Source of the DNA: JBDGSM01 sp042217615
Lineage (GTDB): Archaea > Nanohalarchaeota > Nanosalinia > Nanosalinales > Nanosalinaceae
Assembly (NCBI GenBank): GCA_042217615.1
Contig: JBDGSI010000015.1
Coordinates: forward strand, 1 to 26,071
Direction: 5' to 3'
Length of the DNA: 26,071 nt
Part shown: in pieces, positions 1-7,030 of the stretch
How the letters are laid out: the number at the start of each line of letters is the position of its first letter
Numbering within the stretch: position 1 is the stretch's first letter
Program-made: the position numbers and the translations under genes
The notes under the pieces: model-generated
Told to the model about the DNA's origin: nothing
Database searches by the model: none
Seen by the model: the letters and a program-made list of their open reading frames with translations, nothing else

Positions 1-142
1 TAAAGTAAAAAAGAATTCAGTTCCTGAAACCCGCAACTTTCTGCTTCAGGAACTCCATCCTAGAATTCTTCCCCTATCAGAGAGAATACTCCCTGTCCAT
101 CTTCAAGGCCTTCCTCCAAAAATGGAGGGTATGTAAACAAAG

Positions 143-153
143 AATAATTAATT
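143..153 (+). promoter_or_regulatory. TATA-like element upstream of the HAD gene
   Basis: AATAATTAATT is centred about 26 bases before the ATG at 174, the spacing expected for an archaeal TATA box driving a leaderless transcript. No Shine-Dalgarno sequence precedes the ATG. Confidence 0.4.
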
Positions 154-173
154 CCAAGGCCTAAACCGTTTCC

Positions 174-809
174 ATGTCTGTAATCTATTTTGACCTGGAT
201 GGAACCTTGATTACTTACGGCAAGGATTTCCATCCTCTGCTTGAAGACGCTCTCGGCTTTGAAGTAAGTAAAGAAGTTCACGATTATTGGACAGAACATC
301 TTCTAAGCAATATCAGGCAGATAGAGGAAAAACCTTATCTTAAGGCCTTGGAGAAGGTAGAAAAAAAGTTTGAGTTGGGAATTAAGCCGGAGGAAGCTGC
401 CGAGGACTGGATAGATACTGAAGTGGAGTCAACAGAGACACATGCAGGTATGAAGGAGTTGATGGAGAGGCTTTCCGAGAAACACAAAATTGGAATACTG
501 ACTAACAGCGTTGAAGATGTTCAGAGAAGAAAAATAGAGAAATTCGGATTAGACGAGATAGTCGATGAGGTTATAATCTCAAATCCTGAAGGAGTAAGAA
601 AACCTGATGAAAAGATCTTTGAATTAGCCAAGGACAGATTGAAAGGAGATGAATACATTTACATCGGAGACAGTTTCGAAGAAGATATCGTACCTGCCAA
701 GCAAGTAGGCTTCAAAACAGTTTACATCAACGGAGAAAAAGAAGCAGACATGGAAGCGCAGAGCCCTGAAAAACTGGCAGAAACACTGCTCCCGCTTATA
801 CCAACCTAG
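174..809 (+). CDS. HAD-family hydrolase (HAD-IA, phosphoglycolate phosphatase-like)
   Basis: The 211-residue protein carries all four HAD motifs. Motif I is DLDGT with nucleophile D7 and acid/base D9. Motif II is T110-N111 after a hydrophobic strand. Motif III lysine is K143 in RKPDEKIF. Motif IV is GDSFEED (residues 165-171). The helical segment between motifs I and II (about residues 15-90) is a C1 cap as in the phosphoglycolate phosphatase/haloacid dehalogenase group. It is expected to be a cytosolic Mg-dependent phosphatase; the substrate cannot be read from sequence. The ATG at 174 sits just downstream of a TATA-like element, suggesting a leaderless message. It is followed on the same strand by a phosphoribosyltransferase-like gene with its own promoter. 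Confidence 0.9.
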   Translation: MSVIYFDLDGTLITYGKDFHPLLEDALGFEVSKEVHDYWTEHLLSNIRQIEEKPYLKALEKVEKKFELGIKPEEAAEDWIDTEVESTETHAGMKELMERLSEKHKIGILTNSVEDVQRRKIEKFGLDEIVDEVIISNPEGVRKPDEKIFELAKDRLKGDEYIYIGDSFEEDIVPAKQVGFKTVYINGEKEADMEAQSPEKLAETLLPLIPT

Positions 810-861
810 AAAATAAAGGCTTGAAAGGCCTTTCCCTCTTCAAGAAGAGAATACACACATC

Positions 862-872
862 ATTTAATTTTT
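862..872 (+). promoter_or_regulatory. TATA-like element supporting the internal start at 890
   Basis: The stretch TTTAATTTTT lies about 23 bases upstream of the ATG at 890. This favours leaderless initiation there over the in-frame TTG at 821, which lies upstream of the element. Confidence 0.4.
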
Positions 873-889
873 GTTACTTCAACGTAGTT

Positions 890-1588
890 ATGGTCTTCTG
901 GGGTAATCCTGTTAATGAAAGTTTTGAGGCTTTTGAGGAAGGCCTTGACTTATTAAGGAAAAGCTTTGAGGGAGATGATCTACCTCATGGTTACGCTGAA
1001 GGTGTTTCCGGAACACCGGAGTATGATCTTGTTGCTTTGGATATGATGGAGGAGGATGCGGCACCTGGTTTTCTCCTGTATCATGGCATAGATGAAGATC
1101 CGGGGCTGAGGAAGTTTATGTGGCAGGATGCGGATGTTCCTCCATCACCTGAACCGTTCGAGTACCCTCTTGACTCCAATCTTTACCGTTCTTTCTCAGA
1201 AGACCTGGAGGACAACCTTGAAGATAATGATTACGATTTTGTGGTAGGAGTGTATAGAGGAGGCCTCCCTTTCATGTACACGGCTCTAAACCAGATGGAC
1301 GCTAAGCCTGCAGTTGTAAAATACCAGCACCAGAAATCTAAAACCGAAGGTAAGGAACCTGGAGAAGTTGATATTCCTCCAGGCATACAGAGAAAAGTAG
1401 ATTTTGAAGATGCCAACATATTAATTATAGATGACGACATTTACACAGGCAAGACTATTTCAGAAGTCGCACAGCGTTTGCTGGAAGAAAATCCAGAAAA
1501 TGTAGATGCAGTTACAGGTAGAGGCAACTTTATAGAAGATCCTGAGAACGCAGAAGTATATGCAGAAGATTTTAAAGGCCTGGCCTAG
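890..1588 (+). CDS. Phosphoribosyltransferase-domain protein
   Basis: From the ATG at 890 the protein is 232 residues. Residues about 116-210 have the type I phosphoribosyltransferase fold signature: a strand ending VGVYRGGLP (about 119-127), then the PRPP-binding loop ILIIDDDIYTGKT (about 177-189), whose acidic pair and TGKT contact PRPP in this superfamily. The N-terminal 110 residues are acidic and I do not recognise them. The frame is open back to a TTG at 821, but that lies upstream of the TATA-like element, so I chose 890. It may be a purine/pyrimidine salvage enzyme or a regulatory PRTase; the sequence does not decide. It converges on the frameshifted MscS gene with an 18-bp gap containing an AGGCCT. 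Confidence 0.8.
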   Translation: MVFWGNPVNESFEAFEEGLDLLRKSFEGDDLPHGYAEGVSGTPEYDLVALDMMEEDAAPGFLLYHGIDEDPGLRKFMWQDADVPPSPEPFEYPLDSNLYRSFSEDLEDNLEDNDYDFVVGVYRGGLPFMYTALNQMDAKPAVVKYQHQKSKTEGKEPGEVDIPPGIQRKVDFEDANILIIDDDIYTGKTISEVAQRLLEENPENVDAVTGRGNFIEDPENAEVYAEDFKGLA

Positions 1589-1606
1589 AATATAGGCCTT
1601 CAAAAG

Positions 1607-2378
1607 TTAAGGATTTTGTTCTTCTACGGGGAGGTCTCTTGTTTCTGATACGAATGTTTCGAGTATCCGGGTCTTTGTTTTCTCTACTTCGAGAGGGTTT
1701 TTTATCCAGTACTGTAGTTCTGCATCTACTTTTCCGTCTTCTATTTTTCTTAGAAGTGTCCTGGGTTGAGGCTCAGAAAGTGTTTCTGCCTGGTTTTCAG
1801 CTGTTTTTTCAAGAAGTTCTTTCTGTTGCTCTAACCTGGATTTTTCGAGGCCTACCTCCAGCGTTGCCTTGGTTTTCCTCCCTTTGGTATTGTTCTTTAC
1901 AGGATTGTTTGTAAGAAGGTTGTTTGGGACTATTTCTTTGGTTCCTGAAGGGTTTTTCAAGCACCGTAGCCCTCAGTTTGATTTCTTTGATTTTTCCTGA
2001 TGTCTCTCCTGTCTTGATGTAGTCTCCTTTGATAAACGGATTATCCAGGTGGATAAATATTCCTCCTACAACGCTGGCGACCTGATCCCTCATTCCAAAC
2101 CCTACAGCAACCGTTAAAGCCGCTGCAACTGCGCCGATAATTGTTGCAAGATCGCCAAGACCTCCAACCTGTAGAGGGATTGTAAGAGATAGGAAAAGGC
2201 CTGTAATACCTGCAAGGTTTTCAAAACTGTGTGAAGCTTTCAGATCTCCTCTCTTCTGGAAGGCCTTTTTTGTTAAAGGCATTAGAACTGCTCTTGTAAT
2301 TATTACTCCTGTTAAAAGCGTAAAAAAGAATTTTGCAAGCTGTATGTATATTTTTTCCTGTGTGATGAGGGCTTCCAT
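1607..2378 (-). pseudogene. Small mechanosensitive channel (MscS family), broken by a +1 frameshift
   Basis: Read from the ATG at 2376-2378, the first frame gives an N-terminal membrane helix, then a pore-helix-like segment rich in Gly and Ala with the MscS pattern VGFGMRDQVASVVGGIFI, then NPFIKGDYIKTGETSGKIKEI, the start of the beta domain. Near the T run at 1953-1957 the frame breaks. The expected continuation (NPSGTKEIVPNN, matching the IPN motif of MscS) is in the next frame and runs to a stop at 1607. Removing one base from the run restores a protein of about 256 residues. The family opens under membrane tension to release solutes in osmotic downshock. Both halves keep good coding sense, so the break is recent, a sequencing error, or tolerated. 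An A-rich TATA-like tract lies at about 2399-2413. Confidence 0.8.
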
Positions 2379-2420
2379 AATATGTTCTCGCTTGAGTATT
2401 CTTTTTTTATGGCGAGCACA

Positions 2421-2431
2421 CGTTAAAAACT
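2421..2431 (+). promoter_or_regulatory. TATA-like element upstream of the LURP-one gene
   Basis: CGTTAAAAACT sits about 26 bases before a start site near 2453. It lies in the divergent region between the MscS and LURP-one genes. Confidence 0.35.
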
Positions 2432-2454
2432 GTTGTACAGATATGGAATGGTGA

Positions 2455-2460
2455 GAGGTG
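2455..2460 (+). promoter_or_regulatory. Shine-Dalgarno GAGGTG that bears on the LURP-one start
   Basis: GAGGTG, complementary to the 3' end of archaeal 16S rRNA, lies 9 bases before an in-frame TTG at 2470. It overlaps the GTG at 2458. This favours TTG 2470 as the true start, four codons shorter. Confidence 0.45.
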
Positions 2461-3003
2461 TGTATAGCTTTGTTTGAATCCGATAAATACACGATTAAGG
2501 AAAAATCTTTTTCGAAGGGAGATCAGTTCAAGGTTTTTGAGAACGGAGAGTTAGTGATGTTTTCCAAAGTCGATGATTCAAGCGTAAGAGATGATATGAT
2601 ATTTGTAGATGTAAACGAGGATGAAAGGCTTAAAGTTACAAGTAATCCTCTGCTTGATATACCTGTATCTTACAGTATTGTCGACCAGCAGACAGGAGAA
2701 GTTGTTGGAGGCCTTAAAAGAGAATGGGGTTTCCTGCAGCACAAGTGGAAGGTCGTTGACGCAGATAACCGGATTGTAGGAGAGATAAAAGAAGATAATC
2801 TTGCTCTATCGCTTACTAGACGGTTCTTAACCACTTTACTGCCTTTCAAGTACGACTTTGTATCCGGTGACGGCGAAAAAATAGCTGATATAGATGGCAA
2901 GCTAACTGTAAGAGATATCTACACTATAAACATTAAAGGTGACGTTGATCCTCGTCTTGTAGTTCCTGCAGCTCTTATAATGGATTTCATCGAAAAGAAA
3001 TAG
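2458..3003 (+). CDS. LURP-one-related (tubby/scramblase-like fold) protein
   Basis: The protein is 181 residues from GTG 2458, or 177 from TTG 2470, which has the better-placed Shine-Dalgarno. The whole length fits the LURP-one-related family: it opens KYTIKEKSFSKGDQFKVFENGE, then repeated beta-strand units with the pattern LLDIPVSYSIVD, VVGGLKREWGFLQHKWKV and a C-terminal hydrophobic helix (PAALIMDFI). Members form a 12-strand barrel around a central helix, related to tubby and phospholipid scramblase domains. Their role in prokaryotes is not established; membrane or lipid association is only an inference. It is divergent from the MscS gene and ends 2 bases before the convergent dnaG stop. 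Confidence 0.8.
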   Translation: MCIALFESDKYTIKEKSFSKGDQFKVFENGELVMFSKVDDSSVRDDMIFVDVNEDERLKVTSNPLLDIPVSYSIVDQQTGEVVGGLKREWGFLQHKWKVVDADNRIVGEIKEDNLALSLTRRFLTTLLPFKYDFVSGDGEKIADIDGKLTVRDIYTINIKGDVDPRLVVPAALIMDFIEKK

Positions 3004-3005
3004 TT

Positions 3006-4124
3006 CTACTCCCCTCTAACTAAAATCTTCAACTTGCTGGAAGATGCGTTTCCAGCTCTCTCCATACCTGCAACTATATCCGCTCCAGCATCCTCAGCCT
3101 GGGAGATCAAACTGTTATCGATCTCTCCATCCACTAATACTGCGTAAGGATTATCAGCCCGCTTCAAGGCCTTTGAAACCTTGTCTCTAGGAGCTTTCTC
3201 CTCTACTTCAAGATCGGAGTCTACTACTTCTGCCGCCCGTGAAGCAACAAGGCCTTCAAGTCTTTCCAACACTTGATCATCTGTTTCATCTGTTCCTTGC
3301 TCCTCTGGCTCTGCATCCGAGTACTTTACAGGTTCTTTATCCCTTAATGCTTCATGAATTTGTTTCTTCGACAGCTCCTCTACTTCAAGGCCTTCAGGAG
3401 CTTCTGCAACGTATCTAGGCTTTGCTTTCTCTTTTAACTCTTTCAGGATGAGCTTTCCTCCTCTGTCTCCATCCAGGAATGCCGTAAGATCTTTTTCCTC
3501 CGCTATCTCTACTATGTCTGGCGGGACGGAAGTGCCGCCTATAGCCAGTGCATTTCTTACACCGTTCTTCAACAGGTTTTTGACATCGGCCTTACCTTCT
3601 ACAATTATAAGCTCTTTGCTGCGATCTGCTTCAGGTCCTGCGACAAAGCCTTTGTATTCATCTAACTGTTCCTTGCGTACATCCTCTCTAATCTCTTTTA
3701 CAATTTCTTCCTTGGATGGTTTTTCTTCTTCAATATCGTTCAAAAGCTGCTTTGCTCTCTTCGCAATGTAGTCACGTTTAGATCTTCTCTCATCTCTTAT
3801 TCTCTCTACCCTGATATCTGCATGTCCTGGACCCACTCTCTCAATAGTCTCCAACGAAGCTGCGAGAAGCGCTGTATCCGTTGCATTAAGCGAGGAAGGA
3901 ATCTCTATAGAGGCCTCTGTCTTCCCCTGATTTCTTTCAACATCTATATCCATTCTGCCGACTTTTCCCTTCTCCTTGAGCTCTCTAAGATCCAGATCAT
4001 TGTTTAAAAGGCCTTCTGTCTGTCCGAACACTGCTCCAATTATATCTGTTTTTTCTATAGCTGTCTCAGCCTCTAGATCTGCTTCTATCACGTATTTTGC
4101 CTGTTTCTGCGATGCTTTACCCAT
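3006..4124 (-). CDS. dnaG: Archaeal DnaG-like primase
   Basis: The protein is 372 residues and matches the archaeal DnaG family across its length. An N-terminal domain contains the archaeal signature of residues about 85-135 (LETIERVGPGHADIRVERI). A TOPRIM domain follows with LIIVEGKADV (E176), the conserved NALAIGGT segment, and FLDGDRGG (D218, D220), the metal-binding acidic residues. A long acidic linker and a short C-terminal domain (about 310-372) complete it. In archaea this protein has primase activity and also associates with the exosome in RNA turnover. It is slightly shorter than typical homologues. The start at 4124 overlaps the end of the DUF167 gene by 8 bp, so the two are probably cotranscribed and translationally coupled. 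It lies about 10 kb from the origin. Confidence 0.93.
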   Translation of the reverse strand: MGKASQKQAKYVIEADLEAETAIEKTDIIGAVFGQTEGLLNNDLDLRELKEKGKVGRMDIDVERNQGKTEASIEIPSSLNATDTALLAASLETIERVGPGHADIRVERIRDERRSKRDYIAKRAKQLLNDIEEEKPSKEEIVKEIREDVRKEQLDEYKGFVAGPEADRSKELIIVEGKADVKNLLKNGVRNALAIGGTSVPPDIVEIAEEKDLTAFLDGDRGGKLILKELKEKAKPRYVAEAPEGLEVEELSKKQIHEALRDKEPVKYSDAEPEEQGTDETDDQVLERLEGLVASRAAEVVDSDLEVEEKAPRDKVSKALKRADNPYAVLVDGEIDNSLISQAEDAGADIVAGMERAGNASSSKLKILVRGE

Positions 4125-4365
4125 TGTTTTTCAACTCTTTTTTGAACTCTTCAACTGTTTGCTGGATTTTGAGTTTTTTCCTCCTGCTTTTGTGACCTGA
4201 GATTATTGCAGGTCTTTCCCCTGTAATCCTTTGAATCCTGTCAAGAAGCTCTTTATTGGCTCTTCCGTTCTCTGCCTCGTTCTCCAGGTATATCAGGGGA
4301 TAAGTCTTCATCTCTACCTTGAAGCTTTCTGCTCCAGGCCTTACCTTGACGTATGTCTCCGGCAT
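4117..4365 (-). CDS. DUF167 (YggU-like, UPF0235) small protein
   Basis: The 82-residue protein has the DUF167 pattern: an N-terminal strand VKVRPGAESFKV, then the conserved block NGRANKELLDRI, then AIISGHKSRRKKLKI. These correspond to the GKANxxL and SGxxSRxK motifs of the family. The biochemical role of DUF167 is unknown. The ATG at 4363-4365 is preceded by a purine-rich GAGGTTGAG. The gene overlaps dnaG by 8 bp and is the first gene of that pair, downstream of the structured intergenic region. Confidence 0.85.
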   Translation of the reverse strand: MPETYVKVRPGAESFKVEMKTYPLIYLENEAENGRANKELLDRIQRITGERPAIISGHKSRRKKLKIQQTVEEFKKELKNNG

Positions 4366-4398
4366 CTATCTCAACCTCTCTTAAAGGGAAAAACAGGA

Positions 4399-4478
4399 TT
4401 TGGCTGCCCTGGTAACACACGCAATCATTCCGGGTCCCTTTTCCGGTCATGCCTGCTGACCTAAAAAGGGCAGCCAAA
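4399..4478 (-). other. 12-bp inverted repeat enclosing internal hairpins; candidate structured RNA or leader
   Basis: TTTGGCTGCCCT at 4399-4410 is matched by its exact complement AGGGCAGCCAAA at 4467-4478, giving a 12-bp stem over a 56-base interior. Inside are GGTCA (4445-4449) and TGACC (4457-4461), a 5-bp stem with a 7-base loop, and an overlapping CCGG pair (4430 and 4443). Together these could form a junction. It is tRNA-sized but has no T-arm or anticodon arm, and lacks SRP or RNase P signatures. It lies 33 bases upstream of the DUF167-dnaG pair, so it may be a leader, an independent small RNA or a DNA-level palindrome. Strand is assigned by context only. The region 4479-4584 holds a second hairpin and no gene. 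Confidence 0.4.
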
Positions 4479-4511
4479 AAAATATGCTGCAACCCGGCAA
4501 CAGGCCAGGTT
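4476..4511 (-). terminator. Stem-loop plus T run downstream of the three-gene operon
   Basis: On the minus strand AACCTGGC and GCCGGGTT pair (one G-T) around a 5-base loop, followed shortly by seven T. Archaeal termination relies mainly on the T run. This would end transcription from the operon whose last gene stops at 4585. Confidence 0.4.
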
Positions 4512-4584
4512 TTTCCGAAAGACCAGTAGGTCTCTACAGAATAGTTATTGTACAGGAAGTCTTTTTAGGAAAGCCCTTTTTCTC

Positions 4585-5238
4585 CTACTCGAAGAACTTA
4601 CCTTCCTCAGGCATAGGCTTAAACTCTACCTGCCGCGTACGGGACTGTGTAGGCTCCTCTCCATGATACTTTCTAACATACCGGACATATTCATTCAGTT
4701 TTTCACGGGCATACTCCGTATCCCTTTCAACCATTTCCTCCGCTACAAACTGGATGAAAGCCCACTTGAAAAACCGGTTTAAAGGCCTTGCAACTATACG
4801 AGGTAGAAAGGTTACGCCGTTAGGAATATCGTAAGTTACCTCCAGCTTCATCCAGTACTCTACGAACGCAAAATCGTTTTCACCGGATGGAGGAGACTTC
4901 GTCTTTATCAAAGGCTTGATCCTGTAACTTCCTCTACCGCTTGGAAGCGGCATTTCACAACGCATATGAGATTCAAAATCATTGCTGTCCACGTTCTGGT
5001 AATAGTATTCTTCAAAAGGTCTTGTCATATCCATGTTCTCGCTCATAATGGCTTTATGTTTCTCGTAAAGTGTGGGGACTCGAGGTGCTTCGTACCAGTC
5101 CAGACGGTTCATAAGCTCGATCCATTCGCCGCTGAAAAGATGGAAGTCGCTCCATATATCATCACTTTCATCGCTTCCCGGGCTTGGTGTCTCAAACCAG
5201 TACATTATCCTGTCTGCAAGGCCTTTATCGTCGCTCAT
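4585..5238 (-). CDS. Unknown protein, third gene of a paralogous three-gene operon
   Basis: I do not recognise this 217-residue protein. The ATG at 5236-5238 is chosen because AAGGTG lies 8 bases upstream; the frame is open to a TTG at 5256. It is predicted soluble, with an aromatic-rich N-terminal half (many Tyr and Trp), a strand-rich middle (about 95-150; VEYWMKLEVTYDIPNG) and a long C-terminal helix (about 165-205) containing FFKWAFIQFVAEEMVERDTE. The pattern of strands then a Tyr/Phe-rich terminal helix is shared with the two genes upstream, so all three look like distant paralogues. It is separated from the preceding gene by 39 bases. A helix-grip (SRPBCC-like) fold is a guess. Confidence 0.7.
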   Translation of the reverse strand: MSDDKGLADRIMYWFETPSPGSDESDDIWSDFHLFSGEWIELMNRLDWYEAPRVPTLYEKHKAIMSENMDMTRPFEEYYYQNVDSNDFESHMRCEMPLPSGRGSYRIKPLIKTKSPPSGENDFAFVEYWMKLEVTYDIPNGVTFLPRIVARPLNRFFKWAFIQFVAEEMVERDTEYAREKLNEYVRYVRKYHGEEPTQSRTRQVEFKPMPEEGKFFE

Positions 5239-5277
5239 TGTCTTTACACCTTTCAACTGCTTGTATTTTAAACTGTG

Positions 5278-5895
5278 CTACTGCCATGGCGGAGTGTAAT
5301 GTGAAGCCCCTGTCCTGCCGATAGACTCTTCAACTCCGAACTTCTCTCTCATCAAATCACAGATACGTAACGCAACCTCCTCTCCCTCCTCACCGTATTT
5401 CTCAACTTCTTTCTTGTAGAAAATCTTGTACCACAAGCCTACAAGTATCTCATAGAGCTTGGAGCGCTCCCAGCGACTTTTCTCTTCTGCACGAGGCCCT
5501 ACAGGCATCCTCTCCTGGCCATAATAAGAAGGTCCGTGAGGCTCCCACGGCGCAGGATTCCAGCCAGGAAAAACAGTTACAACCTCTGAAGAAACGCTGA
5601 CCTTTGCCTTCAACAAGCCTTCACGGTTCTCCTCCTCATACATTGTCTTAATAGGAGTGGCCTTCCATGAAAGATTCCAGTGAATAACAGTATGTGGAGA
5701 TTTTTCCTTGAATGCGTGAAGACGTATCCTGTCCTTAGGCTTACTAACATTAAACTCCATCTTGCCCTCTTCAATCCTGTCAACATCGAACTCGTCTACA
5801 AGCAAGTCCTTAAGGCCTCTGTAGATCCTGGCAGGATCCTCCTCTACGAAAAGATGATCTGCTTTTGAAAAACCGTGAGAAGTAAACTTTACCAT
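5278..5895 (-). CDS. Unknown protein, second gene of a paralogous three-gene operon
   Basis: The protein is 205 residues with no family I can name. It has a helix (about 20-36), strands at about 38-60, 68-78 and 92-108, a Pro/Trp-rich loop (PGWNPAPWEPHGP), and a long C-terminal helical region (about 140-190; LYEILVGLWYKIFYKKEVEKY). The layout repeats in the 148-residue product of the gene before it: helix, acidic strand, IHWNLSWKA-type strand, KVSVSSEV-type strand, W..S.LY helix. The ATG at 5893-5895 lies 6 bases after the upstream stop. A GGAGG that overlaps an AGGCCT motif serves as the likely ribosome-binding site inside the end of the upstream gene. Confidence 0.72.
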   Translation of the reverse strand: MVKFTSHGFSKADHLFVEEDPARIYRGLKDLLVDEFDVDRIEEGKMEFNVSKPKDRIRLHAFKEKSPHTVIHWNLSWKATPIKTMYEEENREGLLKAKVSVSSEVVTVFPGWNPAPWEPHGPSYYGQERMPVGPRAEEKSRWERSKLYEILVGLWYKIFYKKEVEKYGEEGEEVALRICDLMREKFGVEESIGRTGASHYTPPWQ

Positions 5896-5901
5896 GTCTC
5901 T

Positions 5902-6348
5902 TCAGGCCTCCAACGTCTCCCTCAGCCTTGTCATCAAGGTTTCAACCTTCTCCTCCACCAAAGGCTCATAACCCTCTCTTACACCACCGTAAAGGAACTT
6001 GTCGTAGAGGGAACGGTAAGCATAGTACCAGATAGTTTTCTGCCATGAATAATCCTCAGGATAATGAGTTTTAAGACGGCCTTTCACCTGCACATCCACT
6101 TCCCCAGAGGCCTTATTGATTTTAAAGTAGATATCAAGTTCCTCGGCGGTTTCACCATCCAGAAACTCTACAGTACTGATCTTGGTCCTGATCATATCGC
6201 CGTCAACATCGTTGTAGTATTTCTCTTCTTCAACATGGTCGAAAGCCATTCTGTTCTCCAGAAGATCTCTCATCTCGCTGTAAGCCTGTTGAGGATGCTC
6301 AACCTTCAAGGTCTGCCTCCTCCGCACAACCTCTTCAAATATATCCAT
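5902..6348 (-). CDS. Unknown protein, first gene of a paralogous three-gene operon
   Basis: This 148-residue soluble acidic protein is the shortest of the three related products. It has an initial helix (AYSEMRDLLENRM), strands around residues 50-90 (MIRTKISTVEF, ELDIYFKIN, EVDVQVKGRL) and a C-terminal helix pair beginning WYYAYRSLYDKFLYGG and ending VEEKVETLMTRLRETL. The core corresponds to residues about 20-190 of the next gene's product without its Pro/Trp-rich insertion. The ATG at 6346-6348 has no clear Shine-Dalgarno. A T-rich TATA-like tract lies near 6374-6383 on the minus strand. The function is unknown; retention of three diverged copies suggests a multi-subunit or ligand-diversified role, which is inference. 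Confidence 0.72.
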   Translation of the reverse strand: MDIFEEVVRRRQTLKVEHPQQAYSEMRDLLENRMAFDHVEEEKYYNDVDGDMIRTKISTVEFLDGETAEELDIYFKINKASGEVDVQVKGRLKTHYPEDYSWQKTIWYYAYRSLYDKFLYGGVREGYEPLVEEKVETLMTRLRETLEA

Positions 6349-6405
6349 TTCAGAAACGTTTTAGCAACCCTCAGTAAAAAAACCAACCCAGAAACATAAT
6401 TACAC

Positions 6406-6431
6406 AAAAAAAGCCTTCTACAAGAAAAAAA
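6406..6431 (-). terminator. T-run terminator after the CBS gene
   Basis: On the minus strand two runs of seven T (at 6425-6431 and 6406-6412) follow the stop at 6447 within about 40 bases, in the form typical of archaeal intrinsic termination. Confidence 0.5.
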
Positions 6432-6446
6432 GAGAAAACCAGTTTT

Positions 6447-6977
6447 TTACCGGCATTCAGGGCAGAGCCACATACCGTTTACCTCTTGCAAGTCCTCCGA
6501 ATAGTTCTCACAAGACTCACAGTTACCGGTCCTTGACTCAGGTCTTGGAGAGGCCTCTGCCTCAAGCTCTTCCTCTTCCTCCATGATCTCTGCGAATCCA
6601 GGCCAAGCCCTCAGAATATCGCTTTGAGTAACAATCCCTACAAGCATGTCATCCCTTACAACAGGCACCCTGGAAACATCATTTCTGACCATCGCCATAG
6701 CAACTTCATCAAGGTACTCGTTCTCCTCAGCAACAATCAAATCAGTACTCATTATATCTTCTACAGGTGTCTCCTCAGGATTAAGGCCTTCAGAAACCAC
6801 TTCGTAGACAATATCCCGGCATACTACAACGCCGACAGCTTCACCTTCATCTACAACTATAAGGCCTCTAATCCCTTCCTCTTCAAGAAGTGTTGCCGCC
6901 CTTGTAACCGGTTTATTTTGCTCGACTGCTATAACACCGTCAGTCATGACTTCTGAAACTTCAACGTCTTGGCTCAT
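6447..6977 (-). CDS. CBS-domain pair protein with C-terminal zinc ribbon
   Basis: The protein is 176 residues from the ATG at 6975-6977. It has two CBS domains: about residues 8-62 (VSEVMTDGVIAVEQN ... GVVVCRDIVYEVV) and 74-125 (DIMSTDLIVAEEN ... GIVTQSDILRAW). A very acidic linker follows, then a zinc ribbon with C153xxC156 and C172PxC175. CBS pairs bind adenine nucleotides and act as energy sensors; the ribbon suggests contact with nucleic acid or protein. An upstream in-frame TTG at 7001 exists, but ATTAATAGT at 7004-7012 is placed as a TATA box for a leaderless ATG. It follows the PolD large subunit gene on the same strand. Confidence 0.88.
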   Translation of the reverse strand: MSQDVEVSEVMTDGVIAVEQNKPVTRAATLLEEEGIRGLIVVDEGEAVGVVVCRDIVYEVVSEGLNPEETPVEDIMSTDLIVAEENEYLDEVAMAMVRNDVSRVPVVRDDMLVGIVTQSDILRAWPGFAEIMEEEEELEAEASPRPESRTGNCESCENYSEDLQEVNGMWLCPECR

Positions 6978-7003
6978 AACAAAAAGGAAAAGAGTGCTCA
7001 AAC

Positions 7004-7012
7004 ACTATTAAT
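7004..7012 (-). promoter_or_regulatory. TATA-like element for the CBS gene
   Basis: ATTAATAGT on the minus strand lies about 27-35 bases upstream of the ATG at 6977. It sits in the short gap after the PolD large subunit stop, so the CBS gene probably has its own transcript. Confidence 0.4.
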
Positions 7013-7030
7013 CCTTGCCTCTTCAGGCAT

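Noticed and set aside
60..299. Minus-strand open frame of 79 codons at the left edge
   Set aside because: It lies antisense over the start of the HAD gene and resembles no family; it is most likely a shadow.
4399..4478. tRNA gene suggested by GGCTGCC/GGCAGCC as a 7-bp acceptor stem and a 74-base span
   Set aside because: No T-arm (GTTCRA) or proper anticodon arm can be formed on either strand, and the stem continues to 12 bp.
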